DNA of 64,000 nt, taken from contig NZ_CP018822.1 in the NCBI RefSeq assembly GCF_002000985.1, forward strand, positions 1,692,001-1,756,000, in the 5' to 3' direction. The position numbers and the translations under genes are program-made. Origin of the DNA: Streptococcus gallolyticus subsp. gallolyticus DSM 16831. GTDB taxonomy: Bacteria > Bacillota > Bacilli > Lactobacillales > Streptococcaceae. Of the stretch, positions 10,601 to 19,942 are shown in pieces (within the stretch, counting starts at the first letter, position 1; each line of letters starts with the position of its first letter). The notes below the pieces were generated by a model. It was not told the origin of the DNA and ran no database searches. It worked only from the letters and a program-made list of their open reading frames with translations.

Positions 10601-13600
10601 GCTAACGATAGCAACAATCTCTGTCGGACTTGTTTGCTGAGCTGATGTCAAACGAACAGTGCTTACAAAATATGGATTCGTGTAAATTGTCTTATCCTCG
10701 TCTTTCAAGAAAATTTGTGTGTGATTAGCTAAATCTTTAAAGCTATAATTGTCTGGCTGAATTTTGGCATCATCGCCCTCCTTAGACTCATCTAGTAAGA
10801 GAAATCCAAGTTCATTGAAATCTGATAGAGCAATATCCATATAAACGCCGTATTTACCTACATTTTCAAAATCAATGCCGTCTGGCCATGACCCCAAACG
10901 GTCTGTAACGGAAGAATCAACACTTCCCCAAAGCCAAAGCGCTAAATTGTCATAATTACCATCACTGCGATAGTAATTAATTCGAATCATTCCTTCTTCA
11001 AGTGGTTCGTAATAATTGATCGCGTAGTTCTCATCAAACCAAACTTCATTCATCTCTTGACTGATTAAATTGACAACTTTATCGCCTGTCAAATTATCAC
11101 CATTGGTATTATTGATGAGCAACCCTACTTTCTGACGATTTCCGTCCACCAATTTCACATCAATATAATAGCCATAGCTATCTTGTTTTAGATTGGATAA
11201 ATTGATAGCGCCATTTGGCCAAGATTCTGACGGTGTTTCAACGTCTTCCCAAGTCCACAATCCCAAACTAGACAAATCATCTGTCGGCAAGGTTTTAAAA
11301 TGAATGCGAATGGTATTTTCGGCAATTGGTTCTTCTTCAGTTTGTGCAATAAAAGCAGACGTAATTGCCCCTGTTGACACTTTAAGAAGCATGGTACCGC
11401 CAGCTGAAATGGCTGGTGTTTCAAGGTCAAGATAATAAGCGCCATCTTCGCCAAGCACCGCTTGGTAAGTTTGACCGCTATAATAATCTGTCACCACGGC
11501 ATCATCAGACAATAACAAACGAAGAGTCTGGCTTTCATCTTTAAGATTATACAAAATGTACGCAGCATCCGTATCATTTTCACGTTTAGCCAGTAGCCAT
11601 TGTTGACTATCATTAACCGCTACCGTGCTATGGCTACCACGTGCTAACAATTCGCTGTTGTCACGACGAAAGGCTAATAATTTTTGGTAATGTTCCAAAA
11701 CATCATTGCCCTCAACATCATCCCAGTCAAACTCGTAACGATTATCGTAATAAGGCCAGTTATTGGCACCAGATTGACCAAGTTCCTCACCATAATAAAT
11801 CACAGGCTGACCTTTGGCGGTCAATAAGAGCGTTGCAGCAACTTTTAATTTGGAAAGGTCACCACCAATGCTATAAAGGAAACCATCTTCGTCATGACTG
11901 CCAAGGAATTGTGCCAAAGTGTAAGAACTTGTCAACACATCATTACGCGCGATTAATTCTTCATTGGCTTGTTTCAGATTGCCATTAACAAGCAACTTCG
12001 CAATATCTTTAAAGCCAAAGTCCAGTAAGCTATCCATACTGCCAGTACCCAAGTCGCCTTTGGTGTCCTTATAGCTCGCTCCCCAACTTTCACCTACCAG
12101 ATGAAAATCCGCATCTTTCAGCGCTAGCTCATTTTTAAAATATTGCCAAGTAGTGTCATCAACGTGCTTGACAGTATCTACACGAAAGGCATAGATACTA
12201 TTGCCTTTGGCAGTTGTTGACTTTTCAAGCCAAGCTGTTTGCCATGCTACCAACTGCTCACGGACAGTTTCTTCTTCAGTTTTGAAATCAGGCAGACCAG
12301 ATTGTGAACCTTGAATGTCGTCGCCCTTGTCCTCCTCTGCTGTCCGAACCATACCTGCAAATGTTTCTTCCGTACCATAACCAGAATGGTTCAAAACCAC
12401 ATCTACAATAATATTGATACCACGCTCTGCCGCTTCGTCAATTAATTCATGGAAATCATCAAGTGTTCCAAGATGTGGATTGAGCGCTTCAAAATCACTT
12501 GCCCAATAACCATGATAAGCATAGTATTCCATGCCTTCTTCGGTACCCACATTTTGTGGAATATTCTCCACGATTGGTGTTACCCAAATGCTCGTTACGC
12601 CTAGTTCCTTGAGATAATCTAATTTTGCTGTTACGCCTTTGAAATCCCCACCTTTATAAGTACCAGCTTGGTTAATTGCTCCAGCATAATCTTGATTGTA
12701 AGGATTGTCATTGCTAGTATCACCATTATAAAAACGATCTGTCAGCATGAAGTAAATCACTTGTTCATCCCAATCAAGTTCACCTTCTTGCTTAACACGT
12801 TCTGTAATGGTTACCGTAACAGTTGTATCATAATAGCCGTTGTCACTATCATAAACACGGACAGGTAAGTCATAGTCTCCAGGCGTTGTGTCAGAAGTTG
12901 CTGTGATTGTCACACGATTAAGCTCAGGCGAAATTTCAATAATGCCTCCACCAATTGCTGTTGTATCCACTTGCATACGTGTAATGTCAACATTTTCAGG
13001 ATTCGTAACAACAACATCAATCAAGTCGGTTTCGTTATAATTAAACGAACGATAACTGCTGGCTGATACAGTCACTTGATGAACACCAGGCGTGGCTTTT
13101 GAAAAATCTTGCCCAGTAACTGTCGCAATATAATATGGGTTGGTGTAAACTGTCGTATCATCATTGTGCAAGAAGATTTGGCTATGACTATCGCGTTCTG
13201 AGAAGCTCAAATCAATCGTTTTATTGCCGACACCGTCTGGGTCATTTTGATTAACCAATAAAAAGCCAATGTTAGAATCTAATAATTTTGATAGCGGAAC
13301 ATCAACATAACGTCCGTATGCTCCCTCTTGCGTGAAATCAAGGGCATCAGTTGGCCAAGTTGAAACTTCACCTGCCACATCTCCCCATACCCAAACGCCC
13401 CAACCATCATAATCGCCGTCATCACGTTGGTAATTTATTCGAATAATACTATCATCAGCTAGAGGTTTGTAGGTATATGTCTTAAAATCAGAGGTCACCC
13501 AAACTTCGTTAACATCTTGAGATAAAGGCGTTATATTCTGGTCAGAATCGCTGATTTTCTCACCATTTTTTAAGAGAAGGTAGCCAATCTCACCATGGCT

Positions 13601-14314
13601 AGCAGTCTGTTTGACATCAATGTAGTAGCCAAAATCATCTTTTTGGTTTTCTGAAAAAGCCATTGCGGCTGCTGGCCAATTATTCCCGTCAGACGGTTCA
13701 GCAACAGCACCCCAAGTCCATAAACTATACTGACTAAAATTGTCATCAGTCACTTCTTGAAAATGCACTCGAATGGTATCTTCTGCAATGGCAGGTGCCG
13801 TATTCTCAGCAGTTTCTGGTGTGGCGTTAAGAAGTGTAACCTCACTAGTTTGTGTAGTGTTTTCAGCAGTTGCATCCGTTGCTAACTGGTCAAGGCTAGT
13901 AGTGTCATTACTCGCCTCTTGAACATTAACTTCTGCTACGTTTTCAATTGTGACTACTTCCTCAACAGCTTGGTCAACATCAGTTTCAGCCGTAGCAATT
14001 TGAGTATTATCTTCGCTAACTATTGATTCAACATTTTCAACTTCAATTTGCGTATCAGCCTCAACTTGTGTGTCAGCCAAGGTATCAGTCTCACTTTGTG
14101 CGACATCAATAGCTTGCTCTGCTATTTCCGATTGATTTGCTACCAATTCCGTTGCTGTTTCAGCGCTGATTTGGTCAGCAGAGACGCTATTTGCTAAACT
14201 GGCACTCCAAAAAAGAGCCGTCGCAATAGCAACAGAAGCAACGCCAACTTTTAGTTTACGAATTCCAAAAAACTGCCGTTTTTCAAGAAAAGAAAGCCGA
14301 CTTACCTTTTTCAT
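7622..14314 (-). CDS. Cell-wall-anchored amylopullulanase (GH13 alpha-amylase plus pullulanase)
   Basis: A 2230-residue surface enzyme with two GH13 catalytic units for alpha-glucans such as starch, glycogen and pullulan. Order: YSIRK-like signal peptide (FGIRKLKVGVASVAI, about 1-46); acidic Ser/Thr-rich linker to about 180; two CBM41/PUD starch-binding modules (about 183-400); alpha-amylase unit (TDRFYNG ~522, nucleophile FRVDTVKH ~710, acid LVGESWG ~740, SHDEDG ~803); a second pair of CBM41 modules (about 1000-1220); pullulanase unit with N-terminal beta domain (~1311), the type I signature YNWGYDPQ (~1528), FRFDMMGD (~1640), GEGW (~1670) and HDNLTLHD (~1758); sortase signal LPATG (~2194), hydrophobic segment and KRRKK tail. 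It resembles the known streptococcal ApuA-type enzymes. GGAGG precedes the ATG. The promoter overlaps a LacI/CcpA-type operator. Confidence 0.95.
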   Translation of the reverse strand: MKKVSRLSFLEKRQFFGIRKLKVGVASVAIATALFWSASLANSVSADQISAETATELVANQSEIAEQAIDVAQSETDTLADTQVEADTQIEVENVESIVSEDNTQIATAETDVDQAVEEVVTIENVAEVNVQEASNDTTSLDQLATDATAENTTQTSEVTLLNATPETAENTAPAIAEDTIRVHFQEVTDDNFSQYSLWTWGAVAEPSDGNNWPAAAMAFSENQKDDFGYYIDVKQTASHGEIGYLLLKNGEKISDSDQNITPLSQDVNEVWVTSDFKTYTYKPLADDSIIRINYQRDDGDYDGWGVWVWGDVAGEVSTWPTDALDFTQEGAYGRYVDVPLSKLLDSNIGFLLVNQNDPDGVGNKTIDLSFSERDSHSQIFLHNDDTTVYTNPYYIATVTGQDFSKATPGVHQVTVSASSYRSFNYNETDLIDVVVTNPENVDITRMQVDTTAIGGGIIEISPELNRVTITATSDTTPGDYDLPVRVYDSDNGYYDTTVTVTITERVKQEGELDWDEQVIYFMLTDRFYNGDTSNDNPYNQDYAGAINQAGTYKGGDFKGVTAKLDYLKELGVTSIWVTPIVENIPQNVGTEEGMEYYAYHGYWASDFEALNPHLGTLDDFHELIDEAAERGINIIVDVVLNHSGYGTEETFAGMVRTAEEDKGDDIQGSQSGLPDFKTEEETVREQLVAWQTAWLEKSTTAKGNSIYAFRVDTVKHVDDTTWQYFKNELALKDADFHLVGESWGASYKDTKGDLGTGSMDSLLDFGFKDIAKLLVNGNLKQANEELIARNDVLTSSYTLAQFLGSHDEDGFLYSIGGDLSKLKVAATLLLTAKGQPVIYYGEELGQSGANNWPYYDNRYEFDWDDVEGNDVLEHYQKLLAFRRDNSELLARGSHSTVAVNDSQQWLLAKRENDTDAAYILYNLKDESQTLRLLLSDDAVVTDYYSGQTYQAVLGEDGAYYLDLETPAISAGGTMLLKVSTGAITSAFIAQTEEEPIAENTIRIHFKTLPTDDLSSLGLWTWEDVETPSESWPNGAINLSNLKQDSYGYYIDVKLVDGNRQKVGLLINNTNGDNLTGDKVVNLISQEMNEVWFDENYAINYYEPLEEGMIRINYYRSDGNYDNLALWLWGSVDSSVTDRLGSWPDGIDFENVGKYGVYMDIALSDFNELGFLLLDESKEGDDAKIQPDNYSFKDLANHTQIFLKDEDKTIYTNPYFVSTVRLTSAQQTSPTEIVAIVSNLADADKDDLFENVKVTDKDGNLMTISDLVLNPEANQLTIVGDFSQLLAPYTVSYAGDDYQAKTNWQYTDSLYAYDGELGARVSEEGARVDLTVWSPSADSVSVVLYDKDDQTKVVGKIAMVKGDKGEWSAALTQESGLGVSDYRGYYYHYEITRGDETVLALDPYAKSLAEWNSDLIGTDPSYKVAKAAIVDTSTIGNQELTYADISGYTDREDAIIYEAHVRDFTSDTAISDELQHQFGTFAAFVEKLDYLQELGVTHIQLLPVMSYYYVNELANAERLTDYASSNTNYNWGYDPQSYFALTGMYSEDPTDPAKRIEEFKNLIAEIHKRGMGVILDVVYNHTADLAILEDLEPNYYHFMEADGTAKTSFGGGRPGTTHYMTRRLVLDSIAYWVDEFKVDGFRFDMMGDLDAETVQMAYDTAKALNPNIIMLGEGWISYVGDANDSRQPADQTWMSQTDSVASFSDDIRNLLKSGYPSEGAAAFITGGAKDLQTLFNNIKAQPSNFTADDPGDVIQYIAAHDNLTLHDVIAKSIQKDPAVAENEAEIQRRLRLGNLIVLTSQGTAFIHSGQEYGRTKQFLDEDYKTPVSADKVPAKSDLLTNADGTPFEYPYFISDSYDSTDAINHFDWAKATDSEAYPENTQSQAYTKGLIAIRRSTDAFTLKTKEEVDRNVSLITIPNENGVGQEDLIIAYQTIASNGDIYAVFINADTVARDFVLTDDYRNLLSAEIIADGKQAGVEAIENPSGVTMTETGLTIEPLTATILRLKKASAETERTLYDEASGVSVILGAGERDDIKKIKVSHQETNDVKTPEVLKGTDYDLFDIQPTDDFGNVLAITKTARVILPIDAGKTVAQVFYLPENGQPQSLAFEEISRTVAGQTLKFVIFDTEHFSQYGIIYAQEAAQSSSAMATQTSAENGVTPDDQAQASVVETTTTPITVDANLETLSSTDAADTLPATGEKDGTLLTFAGVLSLASIALLELKRRKKSE

Positions 14315-14358
14315 ATAGAACCTCCGTATCTTTCAACATAATGATTTTTTATGCTTTC

Positions 14359-14387
14359 AGTATATAAAATGTTTTAAAATTACGCAA
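14359..14387 (-). promoter_or_regulatory. Promoter of the amylopullulanase gene
   Basis: Minus-strand -35 TTGCGT (14382-14387), 17-base spacer, -10 TATACT (14359-14364). The -35 lies inside the cre/MalR-like operator. Confidence 0.7.
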
Positions 14388-14396
14388 GCGTTTTCG
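14383..14396. promoter_or_regulatory. cre- or MalR-like operator over the amylopullulanase -35
   Basis: CGAAAACGCTTGCG on the minus strand departs from the CcpA consensus TGAAANCGNTTNCA only at the outermost bases. With its flanks it is also close to the streptococcal MalR-type ACGCAAACGTTTGCGT. Binding by either LacI-family protein would block the -35 box. Confidence 0.65.
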
Positions 14397-14462
14397 TAAA
14401 TATTTTTTATAGTTATTCAGAAGTTCAAAAATAAATATTATATAATTTGCGTTGTCTTAAGT

Positions 14463-14474
14463 GCAATCGATTGC
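14463..14474. promoter_or_regulatory. Perfect 12-base palindrome, candidate LacI-family (MalR-like) operator
   Basis: GCAATCGATTGC is a perfect palindrome with a central CG and fits the GCAANCGNTTGC pattern of MalR-type operators. It lies about 110 bases upstream of the predicted amylopullulanase transcription start and 79 bases (centre to centre) from the promoter operator. Confidence 0.4.
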
Positions 14475-14484
14475 CTCAAAATAC

Positions 14485-14507
14485 AAAAAAAACCGAGCAT
14501 GGCTCAG
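14485..14507 (-). terminator. Terminator of the his operon
   Basis: Minus strand CTGAGC CAT GCTCGG hairpin (six pairs, one wobble) followed by eight T. It lies about 40 bases past the hisE stop. Confidence 0.7.
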
Positions 14508-14545
14508 CTTCTTTGGTTATATCGTTAAACATGCAAATGCAGTGC

Positions 14546-14860
14546 TTAATAATTAGTAATTTCTGGTCGGTCGTGGACATTACTTTTCTTACCTTGGCGT
14601 GCTTTTAAAACAGCATCAACATCTTCAATACTAACGCCAGTTTCGACCAACATTACTGCCAAATGGTACAGAACATCTGCTGTTTCATTGGCGATTTCAT
14701 CTTTGTCTGCATTTTTGGCTGCAATAACAACTTCTGTCGCTTCTTCCCCAACCTTTTTAAGAATTTTATCCAATCCTTTATCAAAAAGGTAATTGGTATA
14801 AGAACCTTCCTTTGGATTTTCTTTACGGTCTATTGCTTCTTTATATAATGTTTCTAGCAT
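14546..14860 (-). CDS. hisE: Phosphoribosyl-ATP pyrophosphatase HisE
   Basis: A 104-residue enzyme of the second step of histidine synthesis, hydrolysing PR-ATP to PR-AMP and pyrophosphate. The alpha-helical MazG-like signature GEEATEVVIAAKNADKDEI and ETADVLYHLAVML is intact. HisE is a separate gene here rather than fused to HisI. The start at 14860 (MLETLYKEAID) has AAAGGA upstream; the open frame upstream overlaps hisI and is not real. Last gene of the operon, followed by a terminator. Confidence 0.95.
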   Translation of the reverse strand: MLETLYKEAIDRKENPKEGSYTNYLFDKGLDKILKKVGEEATEVVIAAKNADKDEIANETADVLYHLAVMLVETGVSIEDVDAVLKARQGKKSNVHDRPEITNY

Positions 14861-14879
14861 GTCTTTATCCTTTCTATCA

Positions 14880-15200
14880 TCACAAAATATCATTGAAAAA
14901 ACAGCTGTAAGCGCCTGTATGACAAGCAGCACCTTCTTGCTTAACAGCGACCAATAAGGTATCACAGTCGCAATCCGTTTTGATTGATTTGACGTATTGA
15001 TAATGACCGCTGGTTGCCCCTTTATGCCAGATTTCTTGACGTGAGCGGCTCCAGTAGTGCATTTGCTTGGTTTCCAATGTTAAGTGATACGCTTCTTCGT
15101 TCATATAGGCTAACATCAGTACTTGTCCTGTTTGGTAATCCGTCACAATCACAGGAACAAGACCATCTTGTTTCGCAAAATCAAGTTTTATTTCACTCAT
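14880..15200 (-). CDS. hisI: Phosphoribosyl-AMP cyclohydrolase HisI
   Basis: A 106-residue zinc enzyme that opens the purine ring of PR-AMP (third step of histidine synthesis). Visible motifs are [16 protein letters not shown] and the metal-binding cysteines in [13 protein letters not shown] and [12 protein letters not shown]. The start overlaps the hisF stop by four bases (ATGA). hisE follows after 19 bases. Confidence 0.96.
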   Translation of the reverse strand: MSEIKLDFAKQDGLVPVIVTDYQTGQVLMLAYMNEEAYHLTLETKQMHYWSRSRQEIWHKGATSGHYQYVKSIKTDCDCDTLLVAVKQEGAACHTGAYSCFFNDIL

Positions 15201-15955
15201 TGTCTCACCTCAATTCCTGCAGCAGCCATGGCAGCTTTGGTGTCAGTAATTGAAACTTCGCCAAAGTGGAAAATGGAAGCGGCAAGCGCACCTGTTGCAG
15301 TTGTTTTTCCAAAGACGTCAACCATATGGTCAATATTTCCTGCACCACCAGACGCAATAATTGGGACATTAACCACATCAGCGACAGCATTTAGCATATC
15401 CAAATCAAATCCTGACTTCGTGCCGTCTTTATCCATGCTGGTTAGTAAAATCTCACCTGCACCAAGGCTGACAACAGTCTTTGCCCATTCAATCAAATCA
15501 ATGCCAGTATCCTTGCGCCCACCTGCCACATAAACATGCCAAGTGCCATCAGCTTCTTTACGAGCATCAATAGCTGATACCACACATTGATTGCCAAATT
15601 TTTCAGCACAATCTTTGATGAGTTGAGGATTGGCTACCGCAGAAGAATTAACTGCGACCTTGTCCGCACCAGCTTTAAGCATTTTATTCATGTCCTCAAC
15701 CGAGCGGATGCCACCGCCAACTGTAAAAGGAATGAATACTTGGTCAGCCACACGCTTCACCATTTCCACAGTTGTGTCACGTTTTTCATGTGTTGCGGTA
15801 ATGTCCAAGAACACCAATTCATCACACCCAGCTTCATAATAAGCACGCGCCGCATCAACAGGGTCACCAACATCTGTTAAATTAACAAAATTAACCCCCT
15901 TAACCACGCGCCCATCTTTAACATCAAGACAAGGAATAATGCGTTTTTTCAGCAT
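15197..15955 (-). CDS. hisF: Imidazole glycerol phosphate synthase cyclase subunit HisF
   Basis: A 252-residue TIM-barrel subunit that, with ammonia from HisH, converts PRFAR to imidazole glycerol phosphate and AICAR. The N-terminus [18 protein letters not shown] is diagnostic; the catalytic Asp is in this LDVKDG motif and the second in [13 protein letters not shown]. It starts three bases after hisA ends and overlaps hisI. Confidence 0.97.
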   Translation of the reverse strand: MLKKRIIPCLDVKDGRVVKGVNFVNLTDVGDPVDAARAYYEAGCDELVFLDITATHEKRDTTVEMVKRVADQVFIPFTVGGGIRSVEDMNKMLKAGADKVAVNSSAVANPQLIKDCAEKFGNQCVVSAIDARKEADGTWHVYVAGGRKDTGIDLIEWAKTVVSLGAGEILLTSMDKDGTKSGFDLDMLNAVADVVNVPIIASGGAGNIDHMVDVFGKTTATGALAASIFHFGEVSITDTKAAMAAAGIEVRQ

Positions 15956-15958
15956 AAG

Positions 15959-16678
15959 CTATCCTCCAAAAGCTTTCAATTCGTCAAGGCTAATATTGCC
16001 GTTGTAATAAGCTTTACCAACGATTGTCCCAGCAACACCAATTTCTTGCAATTTCACCAAATCATTCTTCTCAGCAATGCCGCCAGAAGCAATAACTTTA
16101 GCTGTCGTTAACTCAGCCACCAAACGTTCATAATGTTCAAAATTTGGTCCTGTTAGCGTGCCATCACGGTCAACATCTGTATAGACAAATAGGGTCACCC
16201 CCATTTTCTCCATGGCTTTAGCTAAGCTGATGTAGTCAACGTTACTCGTTTCTAACCAACCTTCAGTTGCCACAAAACCATTTTTAGCATCAATACCAAC
16301 CACAATTTTATCACTACCAAATTTATCTAAAGCTGCCTTGACAAAATCTGGATTTTTCACTGCCATAGACCCGATAATCACACGGTCAATGCCAACCGCT
16401 AGGTAATCTTCAATTTGCTCAAGGGTACGAATACCGCCACCAACTTCGACACCAAGCCCTGATTCTTGCTTCAACTTGGCAATTAAATCGCGATTCGTTG
16501 CTCGCCCATCAAGCGCTCCGTCCAAATCAACAACGTGAATAAATTCAATACCAGCTTGCGCAAAGATTTTTGCTTGTCCAAGCACATCTGGATTAACAAC
16601 CGTTTTTTGGTTGAAATCACCTTTAAAAAGACGAACTGCCTGTCCTTCTTTAATATCAATCGCTGGAAGAATCTGCAT
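15959..16678 (-). CDS. hisA: ProFAR isomerase HisA
   Basis: A 239-residue TIM-barrel isomerase converting ProFAR to PRFAR (fourth step). N-terminus [20 protein letters not shown], the phosphate-binding [14 protein letters not shown], and the C-terminal catalytic region [15 protein letters not shown] all match the family. It lies between hisH (51-base gap) and hisF (3-base gap) in the operon. Confidence 0.97.
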   Translation of the reverse strand: MQILPAIDIKEGQAVRLFKGDFNQKTVVNPDVLGQAKIFAQAGIEFIHVVDLDGALDGRATNRDLIAKLKQESGLGVEVGGGIRTLEQIEDYLAVGIDRVIIGSMAVKNPDFVKAALDKFGSDKIVVGIDAKNGFVATEGWLETSNVDYISLAKAMEKMGVTLFVYTDVDRDGTLTGPNFEHYERLVAELTTAKVIASGGIAEKNDLVKLQEIGVAGTIVGKAYYNGNISLDELKAFGG

Positions 16679-16729
16679 ATAAACTCCTTTTCTTTATAAA
16701 ACGCTACTCTAAGCAACTTAAAATCATTC

Positions 16730-17338
16730 TTAGTCACCACAAAGGGCAATAAATTTTTCAAGAATTCCTAAACCGACGTCACCTGATTTTTCAGGGTGGA
16801 ATTGCGCTCCGTAAACATTATCCTTGTGAATCATGGCTGGTACTTCAATACCATAATCAGCAGTCACATCAATGTATTCTTTCGGAACATCTGTAAAATA
16901 GCTATGCACAAAATAAACGGATTTGCCAGCAAGCCCTGCTGTTAACGGACTATCTTGTTTCACTGTCAAATCATTCCATCCCATATGCGGAACAGGCATA
17001 GTCTTAGTTGCTTGAATTTCACGACAAACACCTGGGATAAAGCCAAGTCCTTGTGTTTCTTGGTGTTCCAAGCCAATCTCTGTCAAGACCTGCATTCCTA
17101 AACAAATACCCAGTAACGGCGTTCCCTTAGCTACTGCTTCCTTGATAGCAGAAACCAAGCCACGCTGTTGTAACTCAGCCATGGCAGCAGGATAAGCACC
17201 AACCCCTGGCAAAATCAGACCGTCCGCAGCTAAAATCTTGTCTCGATTACTAGACAATTCAGCCTGAACACCGATTTTCTGTAAAGCTCTTAACACATTA
17301 GCAGTATTACCTGCATCATAATCAATCACAATTATCAT
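16730..17338 (-). CDS. hisH: Imidazole glycerol phosphate synthase amidotransferase subunit HisH
   Basis: A 202-residue class I glutaminase that supplies ammonia to HisF. The triad is visible: Cys in LLGICLGMQVL near residue 79, His and Glu in GAQFHPEKSGDVG near residue 183. The N-terminus MIIVIDYDAGNTANVLRAL is typical. A 70-base gap separates it from hisB. Confidence 0.97.
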   Translation of the reverse strand: MIIVIDYDAGNTANVLRALQKIGVQAELSSNRDKILAADGLILPGVGAYPAAMAELQQRGLVSAIKEAVAKGTPLLGICLGMQVLTEIGLEHQETQGLGFIPGVCREIQATKTMPVPHMGWNDLTVKQDSPLTAGLAGKSVYFVHSYFTDVPKEYIDVTADYGIEVPAMIHKDNVYGAQFHPEKSGDVGLGILEKFIALCGD

Positions 17339-17408
17339 ATCTCAGCTCTCAAGCCTTCCACACACTACTAAATGAGACGTGTCACGGCTGATTTCCTTTC
17401 TCTGTATT

Positions 17409-17993
17409 TTAAAGCAATCCTTTTGTTGAATTAACACCATGGATTTCAGGGTTAATGGTAATCGCTTCGCGAAGAGCACGACCAGTTGCCTTAAAAAGAC
17501 TTTCTGATTTATGGTGATTATTTTTTCCGTGTAAAATCTTCAAATGCAAATTCATTTGAACATTAAATGCCAAGGCTTGGAAAAATTCTTCAACCAATTC
17601 TGTATCAAAATTGCCAAGTTTTGGATTATCAAACTCACAATCAAAAACAAGGTAGCTACGCCCTGATAAATCAAGACTTGCCATACCAAGCGTTTCATCC
17701 ATGGGAACAAAAGCTGTACCATAACGATTGATGCCAGCCTTATCGCCAAGGGCTTCTTTCAAAGCTTGTCCTAAAACAATTCCCACATCTTCAACCGTAT
17801 GGTGACTATCAACATGCAAATCACCATCTGCTTTTACTACAAGGGAAATACGGCTATGTCTTGCAAAAAGGGTCAACATATGGTCAAAAAAACCAACACC
17901 AGTATCAATCTCTACTGGTTCTTGAGCATCTAAATTAAGGCTCAACTTAATCTTTGTTTCAAAGGTATTACGTTCAATCTCTGCTTGTCTCAT
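17409..17993 (-). CDS. hisB: Imidazoleglycerol-phosphate dehydratase HisB
   Basis: A 194-residue monofunctional IGP dehydratase (sixth step, giving imidazole acetol phosphate). Metal-binding motifs are present: [22 protein letters not shown] and [14 protein letters not shown]. There is no fused histidinol-phosphatase domain, unlike the enterobacterial bifunctional HisB. The start [11 protein letters not shown] at 17993 has AAAGGA upstream; an upstream in-frame Met would overlap serB. Confidence 0.96.
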   Translation of the reverse strand: MRQAEIERNTFETKIKLSLNLDAQEPVEIDTGVGFFDHMLTLFARHSRISLVVKADGDLHVDSHHTVEDVGIVLGQALKEALGDKAGINRYGTAFVPMDETLGMASLDLSGRSYLVFDCEFDNPKLGNFDTELVEEFFQALAFNVQMNLHLKILHGKNNHHKSESLFKATGRALREAITINPEIHGVNSTKGLL

Positions 17994-18027
17994 AAAATAT
18001 CCTTTTCTTTCTGTGCAAGTAACGTCA

Positions 18028-18672
18028 CTAGTTTTTACCATCTAAAATATCAATGACTTTGTACAAATCTGCTTCGTTGATTTGGTAAGGCGCTTCTTTT
18101 CGTACAACTGGCTTAGCACAAAAAGCGATACCAATACCAGCTGTTTTAATCATTGGTAAATCATTAGCACCATCTCCCATAGCAATGGTTTGACTTAATT
18201 CTAAGCCATTTTCAGCTGCCCACTCAATCAAGCTAGCTTTCTTGACGTCTTTAGTGACGACCTCGCCAAGAACCTTGCCTGTCAAAACACCGTCTTTAAC
18301 TTCTAAACGGTTAGCCTTGACATAATCAAGTCCGATACGTTTTGCCAACACATCAACCGTTTCATGGAAACCGCCTGACACAACAGCCACTTTATAACCA
18401 CGACGATGCAATTCTGCCACTAATTTTTCAGCACCATTTGTAAAATGCATGCGCGCAAGCACCTTATCAAAAATGCTTTCTGGCAAGCCCTTCAACAAAC
18501 CGACACGTTCATCTAACGCTTGTTTAAAATCAAGTTCACCATTCATGGCACGCGCAGTAATGTCAGCAATCTTCTCACCAACACCCGCTTCTTCACCCAA
18601 TAAATCAATTCCTTCTTCTTGAATGAGGGTAGAGTCCACATCCATTACCAATAATCCATTTACCTTAGTCAT
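18028..18672 (-). CDS. HAD-family phosphatase, SerB-like, inside the his operon
   Basis: A 214-residue HAD phosphatase resembling phosphoserine phosphatase. Motif [13 protein letters not shown] starts near residue 10, motif II is [11 protein letters not shown], and motif III/IV is [16 protein letters not shown]. The cap region [20 protein letters not shown] is SerB-like. It starts inside hisD (8-base overlap), so it is translationally coupled. No HisK-type or HisN histidinol-phosphate phosphatase is present in this operon, so it may dephosphorylate histidinol phosphate instead of, or besides, phosphoserine; this is inference from context. The ATG at 18672 is chosen for the conserved N-terminus. 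Confidence 0.85.
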   Translation of the reverse strand: MTKVNGLLVMDVDSTLIQEEGIDLLGEEAGVGEKIADITARAMNGELDFKQALDERVGLLKGLPESIFDKVLARMHFTNGAEKLVAELHRRGYKVAVVSGGFHETVDVLAKRIGLDYVKANRLEVKDGVLTGKVLGEVVTKDVKKASLIEWAAENGLELSQTIAMGDGANDLPMIKTAGIGIAFCAKPVVRKEAPYQINEADLYKVIDILDGKN

Positions 18673-19942
18673 GACGCACCTCAATAGCTCTAGCATGAGC
18701 TTGTAATCCTTCAGCATAAGCAAGTGTTGTAATATCGTGACTAGCTGCATTCACAGCAATTTTTGAATATTGCATATACTGGATACGTTTGACAAAATCA
18801 TGCACACCTAGCGCTGATGAGAAACGGCTTGTGCTAGTTGTTGGCAAAATATGATTTGCCCCTGCGTAATAATCACCGATTGGTTCACTCGTAAAATGCC
18901 CAAGGAAAACAGAACCCGCATTTTCAATCGCATCAAGATAATCATAAGCATTATCCATAGCAATTTCCAAATGTTCTGGCGCCACTTGGTTCATCAATTC
19001 AAACATTGCCTCAACAGAATCTGCAATGATGATACGACCATTATTTTCAACAGAAGCACGCGCAATTTCTTCACGTGGCAAGGTTTTAAGTTGTTCTTCG
19101 ATTTCCTTTTCAACCGCATCCGCTAACGCTGCTGAATTTGTCACCAAAATCGCACGCGCACGCACATCATGCTCAGCTTGTGAGAGCAAATCTGCTGCAA
19201 CGTATTTTGGATTGGCTGTGTCATCTGCGATCACACCAATTTCAGACGGACCTGCAATCATATCAATACCAACAATACCGTAAACAAGTTTTTTAGCTGT
19301 CGCAACAAAAATATTTCCTGGTCCAGTAATCTTATCAACACGAGGAATCGTTTCTGTACCATATGCCAAAGCAGCAACACCTTGAGCCCCACCAACTTGA
19401 TAAATCTTATCAACACCAGCTAACGAAGCAGCCACCAAAATCGCAGGTTCGAAATGCGCTTGTGGCGGTGTAATCATGATAATTTCTTTAACACCAGCAA
19501 TCTTAGCTGGAATGACATTCATCAAAACAGATGACGGATAAGCAGCAGTTCCACCTGGGACATAAACCCCAACACGCTCAATCGGACGAATCAATTGCCC
19601 ACGAACAACGCCTTCAGTTGGTTGGTCCTCAAATCCTTTTTCCAACTGTTGCTTGTGATAACTTTCAATATTCGCTTTGGCATTTTTGAGAGCTTCCAAA
19701 ACCTCGGCATCAATTTCCTCAAACGCTTGGTCAACCAACTCCTTGCCAACTTCAAAATTATCAAGCGTAATCTTGTCAAATTTTTCTGAATAGGCTTTAA
19801 GTGCTTTATCACCATTTTCTTTGACATCTTCTAAAATTTGACGAACCGCATCATCAACATCAAGATTTTCTTTGCTTAATTCTAATTGTTCTTGGTAGAG
19901 AATTTTTGAAATTTCTTCTGTCGTTCCTGTTAAACGTTTCAT
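18665..19942 (-). CDS. hisD: Histidinol dehydrogenase HisD
   Basis: A 425-residue zinc enzyme for the last two oxidations from histidinol to histidine with NAD. Visible family motifs: [57 protein letters not shown] and the C-terminal [20 protein letters not shown]. The start overlaps the hisG stop by four bases. The 3' end overlaps the SerB-like gene. Confidence 0.98.
   Translation of the reverse strand: MKRLTGTTEEISKILYQEQLELSKENLDVDDAVRQILEDVKENGDKALKAYSEKFDKITLDNFEVGKELVDQAFEEIDAEVLEALKNAKANIESYHKQQLEKGFEDQPTEGVVRGQLIRPIERVGVYVPGGTAAYPSSVLMNVIPAKIAGVKEIIMITPPQAHFEPAILVAASLAGVDKIYQVGGAQGVAALAYGTETIPRVDKITGPGNIFVATAKKLVYGIVGIDMIAGPSEIGVIADDTANPKYVAADLLSQAEHDVRARAILVTNSAALADAVEKEIEEQLKTLPREEIARASVENNGRIIIADSVEAMFELMNQVAPEHLEIAMDNAYDYLDAIENAGSVFLGHFTSEPIGDYYAGANHILPTTSTSRFSSALGVHDFVKRIQYMQYSKIAVNAASHDITTLAYAEGLQAHARAIEVRHD

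Noticed and set aside
11641..11988. 115-codon open frame opposite the amylopullulanase gene
   Set aside because: It lies antisense within the conserved alpha-amylase domain; its composition is that of a shadow frame.
14861..14965. N-terminal extension of hisE
   Set aside because: The extension overlaps hisI and has no homology to HisE; a ribosome site precedes the inner ATG at 14860.
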